Shown: in pieces, positions 1 through 6,831 of the stretch
Position numbering within the stretch: position 1 is the stretch's first letter
Layout of the letters: every line of letters begins with the position of its first letter
DNA from: WHTB01 sp050699035
Lineage (GTDB): Bacteria > Actinomycetota > Actinomycetes > Propionibacteriales > Nocardioidaceae
NCBI GenBank assembly: GCA_050699035.1
Contig: JBOHDE010000082.1
Coordinates: forward strand, 1 to 15,033
Length of the DNA: 15,033 bases
Direction of reading: 5' to 3'
Translations under genes and position numbers: made by a program
Notes under the pieces: model-generated
The model's input: only the letters and a program-made list of their open reading frames with translations
Told to the model about the DNA's origin: nothing
Databases searched by the model: none

Positions 1-752
1 AACGGTCGGAGTCCGGCGTTCGCCCAGGCCCGTTGGACGCGGACGTTGGCGACCTGCGTCGAGATGATCAGCCGGTCGCGGTCGCGCCGGGCGGCCTCGT
101 CGGCGCAGGCGGCCAACAAGACGCCATACCGCCCCCCGCCCTGGTACTCGCTCACCAGCCCGGCCAGCAGCACCTCGAGGTCGCTGCGGCCCTCGGAGCA
201 GGTGGCCAGGCCGATCGGGGTGCCGCGCTCGCGCAGCACGAGCACGACGCCGTCGCCGGTCAGGCTGCCGCGAGCCCACTCCTGGTAGCCGGCGAGGACC
301 AGGGCGGGGTCGAGCAGGGGGTTGGCGACGTAGTGGCTGCCGTACCCGGCGAACGCGTCCGCCACCACCTCGTCGACCACCGCAGCCGCCCGCCCGGCGC
401 CGTTCGCATCCAGCTCCGGCGCGGGTACGACGTCGAGGTCGCCGGCGGAGCCGCCGGACGGCCGGGTGACTGCGTCCGGCGCCGCACCCCAGTACGTCAG
501 CGCGCCCGCCGGCACCACGTCCCGGCCGGCGGCCAGCACCGCCGCACCGAGGCTGAGCGCGCCGGCGGGATAACGCACCACGACGATGTCGTCGGGTGCC
601 TGGGCGATCGCTTCAGTGAGCTCGCGGGCGGTCTCCGGACCCGCCGGGCCGAAGCCGCAGGTCACCCGGCCGATGCTGCGGCCGAGGCGGCGGCCTTCCG
701 CCGGGATGGTCGTGTAGCGCACGCCACCCGCCGCGAGGTCGTCCCAAGCCAT
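1..752 (-). CDS. rffC: RffC/WecD-type GNAT N-acetyltransferase (partial, 3' end outside window)
   Basis: Predicted to acetylate the 4-amino group of a dTDP-4-amino-4,6-dideoxyhexose using acetyl-CoA, the last step to TDP-Fuc4NAc. About 250 residues are visible. The first ~110 form an N-terminal domain. The segment around VADAFAGYGSHYVANPLLDP and the following YQEWARGSL parallels the middle of E. coli RffC (AAFAQSRFRAPWYAPD, YAQWIENAVRGTF). The C-terminal GNAT core follows, with GGGRYGVLLAAC at the acetyl-CoA-binding loop and IISTQVANVRVQRAWANAG matching the family's TQxxN...G pattern. The ATG at 752-750 lies 7 bp after the aminotransferase stop, with GAGG overlapping that stop as ribosome-binding site, so it is fourth in the operon. 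The comparison to RffC is from memory of that sequence; a GNAT acting on a related amino sugar is the alternative. Confidence 0.8.
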   Translation of the reverse strand, partial: MAWDDLAAGGVRYTTIPAEGRRLGRSIGRVTCGFGPAGPETARELTEAIAQAPDDIVVVRYPAGALSLGAAVLAAGRDVVPAGALTYWGAAPDAVTRPSGGSAGDLDVVPAPELDANGAGRAAAVVDEVVADAFAGYGSHYVANPLLDPALVLAGYQEWARGSLTGDGVVLVLRERGTPIGLATCSEGRSDLEVLLAGLVSEYQGGGRYGVLLAACADEAARRDRDRLIISTQVANVRVQRAWANAGLRP

Positions 753-759
753 CGGCGCC

Positions 760-1905
760 TCAGCCCACCGGGCGGTAGGCGCGTACGCCCTCGACGACTC
801 GGTCGACGTCGGCCGGAGTGAGGCCGGCGAACAACGGCAGCCGCACCAGCCGGGCATACCGGTCGGCGGTGACGTCGCACGGCACCGGCGTACGCCCGAG
901 GCGCCGACCCGCCGGGCTGGAGTCGAGCGGCACGTAATGGAACGTCGCGACGATGCCGCGCTCGCGAAGGTGGGCGATCAGCCCGGTCTGGTCGTCGTGC
1001 GACGGCATCATCAGGTAGTACATGTGCGCCGGGTGCTCGGCTCCGTCCGGCACGACCATCGGCTGCACGCCATGGTCGTCGGCCCAGCCGGCGAGCGCGT
1101 CCGCATACGCCGACCAGACCGCGTGCCGGCGGGTCTGGATGTCGTCGAAGTCCTCGAGCTGGGACCGCAGCAACGCCGCCAGCAGGTCGCTCGGCAAGAA
1201 GCTGGACCCAACCTCGTTCCAGGTGTACTTGTCCACTTGGCCGCGCAGGAAACGAGACCGGTCGGTGCCCTTCTCGCGGATGATCTCGGCCCGCTCGAAC
1301 ATCGCGTCGTCGTTGACCAGCAGCGCGCCGCCTTCGCCACACTGCACGTTCTTCGTGGCGTGGAAGCTCTGCGTCGCGAGTACGCCGAACGTGCCCAGCA
1401 GGCGGCCGTGCAGCCGCGCACCGAGGCCATGCGCGTTGTCCTCGACGATGGCGAGCCCGGCGGAGTCGGCGACCTTCTGCAACCGCTCCAGGTCGGCGCC
1501 GACACCGCCGTAGTGCACGACATAGATCGCCCGGGTCCGGTCGGTGACGGCCGCCGCCACGGCGTCTGGGTCGGCGTTCAGGGTGTTCGGTTCGATGTCC
1601 ACGAACACCGGCGTGGCCCCCCGGATCGCGACCGCGTTCGCCGTCGAGGAGAAGGTGAAGCTCGGCACGATGACCTCGTCGCCCGGCCCGAGGTCGAGCA
1701 GCAGCGAGGCCAGCTCCAGGGCGTGGGTGCACGACGTAGTCAGCAGCGCGCGACGCGCCCCGGAGATCTCCTCGACGAGCCGGGTCGCCGCCTCCGTCAT
1801 CGGCCCGTCGCCGTGCAGGTGCCCCGACGCCAGCGACTCACGCAGGTAGCGGTCCTCCGCCGGCGCGCGGTACGGGCGGCTGAACGGGATCTGTGAGGTC
1901 GGCAC
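760..1905 (-). CDS. rffA: dTDP-4-amino-4,6-dideoxygalactose transaminase (RffA/WecE-like)
   Basis: PLP-dependent DegT/DnrJ/EryC1/StrS aminotransferase that converts dTDP-4-keto-6-deoxyglucose to the 4-amino-4,6-dideoxy sugar with glutamate as amino donor. The 381-aa product aligns along its whole length with E. coli RffA (376 aa): GDEVIVPSFTFSSTANA (75-91), VEDNAHG (154-160), the PLP lysine K185 in SFHATKN, and the nearly invariant ERAEIIREKGTDRSRF and GQVDKYTW blocks. The open frame extends to a GTG at 1992, but that would add 29 residues and overlap the dehydratase gene. GTG 1905 gives a start next to the first family motif (IPFSRPY), though no good ribosome-binding site precedes it. It is third in the operon, 38 bp after rmlB. 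The strong RffA-like character, rather than a generic sugar aminotransferase, argues for Fuc4N; an alternative 4-epimer cannot be excluded by eye. Confidence 0.88.
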   Translation of the reverse strand: MPTSQIPFSRPYRAPAEDRYLRESLASGHLHGDGPMTEAATRLVEEISGARRALLTTSCTHALELASLLLDLGPGDEVIVPSFTFSSTANAVAIRGATPVFVDIEPNTLNADPDAVAAAVTDRTRAIYVVHYGGVGADLERLQKVADSAGLAIVEDNAHGLGARLHGRLLGTFGVLATQSFHATKNVQCGEGGALLVNDDAMFERAEIIREKGTDRSRFLRGQVDKYTWNEVGSSFLPSDLLAALLRSQLEDFDDIQTRRHAVWSAYADALAGWADDHGVQPMVVPDGAEHPAHMYYLMMPSHDDQTGLIAHLRERGIVATFHYVPLDSSPAGRRLGRTPVPCDVTADRYARLVRLPLFAGLTPADVDRVVEGVRAYRPVG

Positions 1906-1943
1906 CGGAGAAGAGTCCCATATCGGGGCCGAAGGCTCGCAGG

Positions 1944-2915
1944 TCAGCCGTGCTTCAGCGGGCGCCACCAGGACTCGTTCGACCGATACCACTCGATCGT
2001 CTCGGCCAGGCCTTGGTCCAGCGAGTGCCGCGGCTCGTACCCGAGGCGGCGCAGCTTGGTGTCGTCCACCGAGTAGCGCCGGTCGTGTCCGGGCCGGTCC
2101 TGCACCGGTGTGACGCGGTCCCAGCCCACACCCATCGCCTCGACCAGCCGCTCGGTCAGCTCCCGATTGGTGAGCTCCGTGCCGCCACCGATGTTGTAGA
2201 TCTCCCCCGGGCTGCCGGACTCGAGCGCCAGCTGGACCCCCTGGCAGTGGTCGTCGACATGCAGCCAGTCGCGGACGTTCAGCCCGTCGCCGTACAGCGG
2301 AACCGTCAGCCCGTCCATCAGGTTGGTCACGAACAGCGGGATGACCTTCTCCGGGAACTGGTACGGCCCGTAGTTGTTCGAGCAGCGGGTGATGATGACG
2401 GGCAGCCGGTGCGTACGCCAGAACGCACGCGCGAACAGGTCGCTGCTCGCCTTCGACGCGGAGTACGGCGAGTTGGGCAGCAGCGGGCTGTCCTCCGTCC
2501 AGCTGCCCTCGTCGATGGAGCCGTAGACCTCGTCGGTGGACACGTGCACGAACCGCTCGACACCGGTCCGCAGCGCCGCGTCGAGCAGCGTCTGGGTGCC
2601 GACGACGTTCGTCCGTACGAAGTCGGCGGCCGCCTCGATCGAGCGGTCGACGTGGCTCTCCGCCGCGAAATGGACGACCACGTCGTGCCCGGGCATCAGG
2701 TCGTTGACCAGCGCCGCGTCGGCGATGTCGCCCTTGACGAAGTCGTACCGCGGGCCGTCCGCGACCACGGCCAGGTTGGCCTGGTTCCCGGCGTACGTGA
2801 GGTTGTCGAGGACCGTGACCTCGGTCTTGTCGTGACCGTCGTACGCGCCACCGAGCAGCGAGCGGACGTAGTGAGAGCCGATGAACCCGGCGGCCCCGGT
2901 GACGAGGATGCGCAC
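1944..2915 (-). CDS. rmlB: dTDP-glucose 4,6-dehydratase
   Basis: Extended short-chain dehydrogenase that makes dTDP-4-keto-6-deoxyglucose from dTDP-glucose in the cytoplasm using bound NAD. The 323-aa product is of typical length. Visible signatures are the Rossmann GAAGFIG (7-13), the HFAAESHVDRS block (82-92), the catalytic Thr127-Asp128-Glu129 in HVSTDEVYGS, Tyr151 and Lys155 in YSASK, the CSNNYGPYQFPEK segment, and YGDGLNVRDWLHVDDHC. The frame is open to 3329, but GTG 2915 begins MRILVTGAAGF exactly where the family starts and is preceded by AAAGG with a 6-nt spacer. It is second in the operon, 35 bp after the thymidylyltransferase gene. Its product is the substrate of the adjacent RffA-like enzyme. 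Such genes also serve rhamnose synthesis, but no rmlC or rmlD is present here. Confidence 0.95.
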   Translation of the reverse strand: MRILVTGAAGFIGSHYVRSLLGGAYDGHDKTEVTVLDNLTYAGNQANLAVVADGPRYDFVKGDIADAALVNDLMPGHDVVVHFAAESHVDRSIEAAADFVRTNVVGTQTLLDAALRTGVERFVHVSTDEVYGSIDEGSWTEDSPLLPNSPYSASKASSDLFARAFWRTHRLPVIITRCSNNYGPYQFPEKVIPLFVTNLMDGLTVPLYGDGLNVRDWLHVDDHCQGVQLALESGSPGEIYNIGGGTELTNRELTERLVEAMGVGWDRVTPVQDRPGHDRRYSVDDTKLRRLGYEPRHSLDQGLAETIEWYRSNESWWRPLKHG

Positions 2916-2921
2916 AGTCTG

Positions 2922-2926
2922 CCTTT
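2922..2926 (-). promoter_or_regulatory. Ribosome-binding site deciding the rmlB GTG start
   Basis: On the minus strand AAAGG sits 6 nt before the GTG at 2915-2913. This supports the GTG start over the much longer open frame that runs back into the thymidylyltransferase gene. Confidence 0.6.
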
Positions 2927-2950
2927 CAGGGTTGGGAAATCGGGCCCGGG

Positions 2951-4015
2951 TCAGGGCAGGGTCACGACCGAGTGGTCGCCGAGCATCAGCCGGTGCGCAC
3001 GCGGTGCCCGCCGGTCGACCTTGACGGTCACGGACTTGCCCAGCAACGAGTCCTCGATCCGGCCGACGCCGTCGAGGGTGCAGTCCTCGAGCACGATCGA
3101 GTGCTCGAGCTCGGTGTCGGTGATCGTGCAGCCGTGGTAGACCGACGTGAACGGCCCGATGTACGACCCGGTGACCACGGTGTCCTCGCCGATGATCGCC
3201 GGCCCACGCACGGTGCTGCCGACGATGCGCGCACCGCGCTGCACGACGACTCGGCCGACCAGCTCGCTGTCCGCGTCGACGTCGCCGTCGATCCGGGTCT
3301 CGATGCCCTCCAGCACCTGCCGGTTGCACTCCAGCATGTCCTGCAGCCGGCCGGTGTCCTTCCAGTAGCCCGACACCCGGTGGCTCGTGACGGTAAGCCC
3401 CTGACCGATCAGCCAGGCGATCGCGTCGGTGATCTCCAGCTCGCCCCGGGCGGACGGCTCGATCGCCCGGACGGCGTCGTGGATCACCGGGCGGAACATG
3501 TAGACGCCCACCAGCGCGAGGTTGCTCGGCGGGTCCTTCGGCTTCTCCATCAGCTCGACGACCTGGCCGGCGTCGTCGAGCACCGCGACCCCGAAGAACT
3601 GTGGCTCCGCCACCTCGGTGAGCAGGATCTGGGCGTCGGCGTCGGAGTCCTGGAAGCGCTTCACGAAGTCCTGGATGCCACCCAGCAGGAAGTTGTCGCC
3701 GAGGAACATGCAGAAGTCGTCGGCACCGAGGAAGTCGCGCGCGATCAGCACGGTGTGCGCGAGGCCGAGTGGCGCGTCCTGCTGGATGTACGTCGCCCGG
3801 ATGCCGAGGGCGCTGCCGTCACCGACCGCGTCCATCACCTCGGCCCGGGTGTCGCCGACGATGATCCCGACATCGACGATGCCGGCGTCGCGCAGCTGCT
3901 CGAGGCCGTAGAAGAGCACTGGCTTGTTGGCCACCGGAATGAGCTGCTTCGCCGACGTGTGGGTGATGGGTCGCAGCCGACTCCCCGCTCCCCCCGCCAG
4001 TACCAGAGCTTTCAC
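2951..4015 (-). CDS. rmlA: Glucose-1-phosphate thymidylyltransferase, long type (RmlA-like)
   Basis: Catalyses dTTP plus glucose-1-phosphate to dTDP-glucose, the entry step of dTDP-deoxysugar synthesis. The 354-aa product is the long variant: an N-terminal nucleotidyltransferase with GGAGSRLRPIT (8-18), KQLIPVANKP (23-32) and the metal-binding FLGDN (D107), followed by a C-terminal left-handed beta-helix of hexapeptide repeats from about residue 245, ending in SLLGKSVTV. This form is typical of StrD-like enzymes of deoxysugar clusters. Two starts are possible: ATG 4024 (three extra residues) or GTG 4015. GTG 4015 is preferred because AGGA lies 8 nt upstream of it, whereas it would directly abut the ATG, and because it yields the family's usual MKALVLAGG start. 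It is first in the minus-strand operon and divergent from the GT2 gene with 18 bp between starts. Confidence 0.92.
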   Translation of the reverse strand: MKALVLAGGAGSRLRPITHTSAKQLIPVANKPVLFYGLEQLRDAGIVDVGIIVGDTRAEVMDAVGDGSALGIRATYIQQDAPLGLAHTVLIARDFLGADDFCMFLGDNFLLGGIQDFVKRFQDSDADAQILLTEVAEPQFFGVAVLDDAGQVVELMEKPKDPPSNLALVGVYMFRPVIHDAVRAIEPSARGELEITDAIAWLIGQGLTVTSHRVSGYWKDTGRLQDMLECNRQVLEGIETRIDGDVDADSELVGRVVVQRGARIVGSTVRGPAIIGEDTVVTGSYIGPFTSVYHGCTITDTELEHSIVLEDCTLDGVGRIEDSLLGKSVTVKVDRRAPRAHRLMLGDHSVVTLP

Positions 4016-4033
4016 GGAGGGCATCCTAGTGCC

Positions 4034-4999
4034 ATGGACGTAACGATCGTCGTGCCGTGCTACCGCTCCCGCGAGACACTGCCCCTCCTCCTCGAGCGCA
4101 TCCAGGTCGTCCTCGGTGCCGACGACAGCCCGGTCAGCCGGTACGAGGTCATCCTGGTCGTCGACGGCAGCCCCGACGACACCGCGTCGGTCGCCCTCGA
4201 CCTGCAGCGGCGGATGCCGCACGTCCGGGTGCTCACGCTGCGCCGCAACTACGGCCAGCACAACGCGCTGCTCGCCGGCATCCTCCGCGGCCGCTACCCG
4301 GTCACCGTCACCATGGACGACGACCTGCAGCACCGCCCCGAGGCGCTGGCCGCGATGTTGGCGCCGCTGGAGGACTCGGCCGTCGACCTGGTCTACGGCA
4401 TCGCCGCCGACGAGGAGCACGGCGTACTGCGCTCCCTCGCGTCGCGCACGGTCAAGCTTTCGCTGGCCGCGTCCGGCGTACCCAACGCTCGTGACGTCAG
4501 CGCCCTGCGCGCGTTCCGGACCGAGCTGCGGGAGGGCTTCGAGCACGTCGCCGACCCGTTCGCGTCCGTCGACGTGATGCTGTCGTGGGCGACATCAGGA
4601 GTACGCCGGGTCGACGTGCCGATGGACAAGCGGGTGCACGGCCGGTCGTCGTACTCCCTGCGCGCGCTGGTGCGGCACGCCTTCTCGATGGTCACCGGCT
4701 ACAGCGCCGTGCCACTGAAGTTCGTCACCTGGCTCGGCATGGTCTGTGCGCTGCTCGGCGCGGTGCTGCTGGTCCGGGTGCTCATCGGCTTCCTCACCGG
4801 CAGCACCACGGTGGCCGGGTTCACCACCCTGGCGTCGATGATCGCGCTGTTCTCGGGGGCGCAGATGCTGTCGATCGGCATCCTCGGCGAGTACGTCGGA
4901 CGGATGCACTTCCGCAGCATGCAACGGCCGCCGTTCCTGGTACGCACCGACAGCCACGACGGACAGCACCAGGTCACGGAGTCGCGCGAGCGGGCCTGA
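4034..4999 (+). CDS. GT2 polyprenyl-phosphate glycosyltransferase (GtrB/ArnC/DPM1-like)
   Basis: Predicted to transfer a sugar from a nucleotide donor to polyprenyl phosphate on the inner face of the membrane. The 321-aa product has a GT-A domain with TIVVPCYRSRETL (4-16), VVDGSPDDT (42-50), the metal/donor motif DDDLQHRPE (95-103), and the acceptor-side block RVHGRSSYSLRALVRHAF (200-217) that parallels R.xGxSKYS in GtrB/ArnC proteins. Two C-terminal membrane helices follow (about 232-254 and 263-286), then a short basic/polar tail. ATG 4034 is the start because the first beta strand follows at once; GGAGG lies 13 nt upstream, at the edge of rmlA. Its neighbours make a TDP-amino sugar, so the donor may be TDP-Fuc4NAc, but this is inferred from context only. 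It converges on the next gene with a 2-bp gap. Confidence 0.88.
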   Translation: MDVTIVVPCYRSRETLPLLLERIQVVLGADDSPVSRYEVILVVDGSPDDTASVALDLQRRMPHVRVLTLRRNYGQHNALLAGILRGRYPVTVTMDDDLQHRPEALAAMLAPLEDSAVDLVYGIAADEEHGVLRSLASRTVKLSLAASGVPNARDVSALRAFRTELREGFEHVADPFASVDVMLSWATSGVRRVDVPMDKRVHGRSSYSLRALVRHAFSMVTGYSAVPLKFVTWLGMVCALLGAVLLVRVLIGFLTGSTTVAGFTTLASMIALFSGAQMLSIGILGEYVGRMHFRSMQRPPFLVRTDSHDGQHQVTESRERA

Positions 5000-5001
5000 C
5001 G

Positions 5002-6831
5002 CTAGTCGAGATACCGGGCGGTGAGCGCCTGGTCGGAGCAGTACGGCTGCTGAGGGTTGTACCGGTCCCACGCCCGCGTCAGCGCGTTGGCCAGGAACCT
5101 GATGGTCTGCGCGGAGGGGACGTTGCGACCGATGGCCCGCAACGACTCACACCGACGTTGGTCACCCTCGGGGGTGAGGTCGGCCAGCACCAGCTCGCGG
5201 TTGACCGCTGCGATGGTCTGTGAGTACGGCGTCAGCAACTCCGCCCGACTGGCCGCCAGGTTGGCCGGCAGGACGAGCGACACGACCACCGCCAGCGCGG
5301 CGGCGAGTGCTACCCACGGCAGCCAACGCAGCCGTCGCACGGCCCGGCCCAGAGCGAGGCCCAGAGCGAGGTCGAAGGCCAGCACGACGCACACGAGCAG
5401 CAGCCCGAAGCCGAACCAGCTCACCATGGTGTGCCGGTAGGGGTCGCCGAAGACCTGCACCATCTCGGGTGCGCGCTCCGACACCGACATCATCAGGGCC
5501 GACCCGACCGCGATCCCGAGGCCGATCAGCGTGAGCAGCGCCAGCATCGTCAGCTGCGGACGGAGGGCAGGTCGGGACGCGGGCGCGCCCACCGCCGCGG
5601 GCTCGGCGCTGCGGCCGGCCGCGAACAGCACTAGGCCCGCCAACGCACCGACCGCGACGACCACGAGCAGCGTCGGGCTCGGCCCGGGCAGGTCACCCAG
5701 GCCGGTGTAGCCGAGCTCGGCGAGCTGATCGTCGACCTGGCCCCGACCGGTGCCGGGGAGGCTGCTGACCAGGTTGGTCCGGAACAACGCCACCGTCTCG
5801 CGGCCGAGGTCGAGACTGGTCCCCGAGTAGCAGTACGAGCCGGGCTCGGCACAGGCCGCGGCGGCCCGCCGGATCAGCCCGAACGTCCCGACCGTGGAGA
5901 CCGTCAGGGTGAGCGTGGCCAGGACCTTCGCGCGCAGCGGGCGCGACGTCGTGCCCTCGGCCAGCGGCCGCACCATCGGCTGGGTCAACGGTTGGGCCAA
6001 CACCGCCAGCACCGCGGCCGGGTAGGCGACCAGGTAGAGCTCGTAGCCAAGGTTGAGGGCGACGCCGAGCACCGTCAGTGCCAGCACGAGCACCGCCGCG
6101 ACGGACAGCCGCGGCGACCGGGCGTACCACCGGGTGAGCGCCAGGGCGACCGCCGCGGAGCCGAAGCAGGCGATCACGGCGCCGTAGGTCAGCACCGGGT
6201 AGGTGGTCCAGGCGTTCGCGAACTGCTTCTGCGTCTGCACGCCGGCGGCGCCGACGACCGTCATCCCGGCGGTGAGCAGGATCATGGTGCGCCCGCTCAG
6301 CCTGGTGAGCGGGCCGTCCCGGGTGCGGGCTCGCAGCGCGCGCGCCAGCGCGACGACCGCCAGCACGGAGAGCCCGAACAACGGGATCTTCTGCGCACCG
6401 TGCAGCGCGACGATCGGGATGCCGGTCTGCACCGCCAGGTCCGCGATGCCGCGGTAGGCTGCCCACTGGACGACCAGGCCCAAGGTGGTGAGGCGTCCGG
6501 CCCCGAGCCGGCCCGGCGCCTCGGACACCGGCTCGGTGACGACCTGGTGCCAGCCATCCGGTGTGCGCCCGGCGACCTCGAGGTACATGTAGCGCTGGTC
6601 GGCGATCAGCGGCGCCGCGATGGCCGGCGCGAGCATGGCCAAGACCCCGGCGGCCATCAGGACCACGCTGGCCACCAGGACCCAGCGACGCCACCGACCC
6701 GGTCGAGTCGCGTCCGGAGCCTGGCCGTGGCCGGACGGGTCGAGGTCGGACGGGTCGGGGTCGGACGGGTCGGGGCTCGCGCCGACCGCCTCGTGGCGGC
6801 CCACCGGCCGGGTCGTCGGAGTGCCGCTCAC
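5002..6831 (-). CDS. 11-TM membrane protein, tandem paralogue B, candidate GT-C-like transferase
   Basis: Family not recognised. The 609-aa protein has a ~45-residue Pro/Asp-rich cytoplasmic start, then about 11 hydrophobic segments (near 50-75, 137-165, 181-198, 211-233, 243-280 (two), 304-322, 386-405, 426-449, 468-494, 503-526) and a soluble C-terminal domain of ~80 residues, predicted outside. The first outer loop has D78 and E85 in ADQRYMYLE, a position where GT-C glycosyltransferases carry catalytic or metal-binding acids. C327/C334 and C561/C598 could form outer disulfides. GTG 6831 directly follows the stop of paralogue A, with GGAGGT 7 nt upstream inside that gene, so translation is coupled. 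A role in transferring a polyprenyl-linked sugar is inferred from fold-like features and from the adjacent GT2 and TDP-sugar genes. It could instead be another polytopic enzyme or transporter. Confidence 0.8.
   Translation of the reverse strand: MSGTPTTRPVGRHEAVGASPDPSDPDPSDLDPSGHGQAPDATRPGRWRRWVLVASVVLMAAGVLAMLAPAIAAPLIADQRYMYLEVAGRTPDGWHQVVTEPVSEAPGRLGAGRLTTLGLVVQWAAYRGIADLAVQTGIPIVALHGAQKIPLFGLSVLAVVALARALRARTRDGPLTRLSGRTMILLTAGMTVVGAAGVQTQKQFANAWTTYPVLTYGAVIACFGSAAVALALTRWYARSPRLSVAAVLVLALTVLGVALNLGYELYLVAYPAAVLAVLAQPLTQPMVRPLAEGTTSRPLRAKVLATLTLTVSTVGTFGLIRRAAAACAEPGSYCYSGTSLDLGRETVALFRTNLVSSLPGTGRGQVDDQLAELGYTGLGDLPGPSPTLLVVVAVGALAGLVLFAAGRSAEPAAVGAPASRPALRPQLTMLALLTLIGLGIAVGSALMMSVSERAPEMVQVFGDPYRHTMVSWFGFGLLLVCVVLAFDLALGLALGRAVRRLRWLPWVALAAALAVVVSLVLPANLAASRAELLTPYSQTIAAVNRELVLADLTPEGDQRRCESLRAIGRNVPSAQTIRFLANALTRAWDRYNPQQPYCSDQALTARYLD
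6732..6775. repeat. 15-bp tandem repeat, 3 copies, inside paralogue B
   Basis: Units start at 6732, 6747 and 6762. The core CGGACGGGTCG is identical in all three, and the units vary at one linker base (A or G). On the coding (minus) strand they encode three consecutive five-residue units beginning DPS, at residues 21-35 of the cytoplasmic N-terminal extension. Paralogue A lacks this extension. The copy number may vary between strains. Confidence 0.85.

Noticed and set aside
33..821. Plus-strand frame opposite the acetyltransferase gene
   Set aside because: Its composition is that of an antisense shadow, while the minus strand reads as an RffC-like GNAT protein.
1905..1992. GTG 1992 as the aminotransferase start
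   Set aside because: It would overlap rmlB by 49 nt and add 29 residues not present in the RffA family; no ribosome-binding site supports it.
1..4015. A dTDP-rhamnose operon
   Set aside because: RmlA and RmlB are shared with rhamnose synthesis, but no RmlC epimerase or RmlD reductase is present; the following genes are an aminotransferase and an acetyltransferase.
2972..4999. A 675-residue plus-strand frame running into the GT2 gene
   Set aside because: The first ~350 residues are antisense to rmlA, low-complexity and match no family. The real protein begins at ATG 4034, where the GT-A fold starts.
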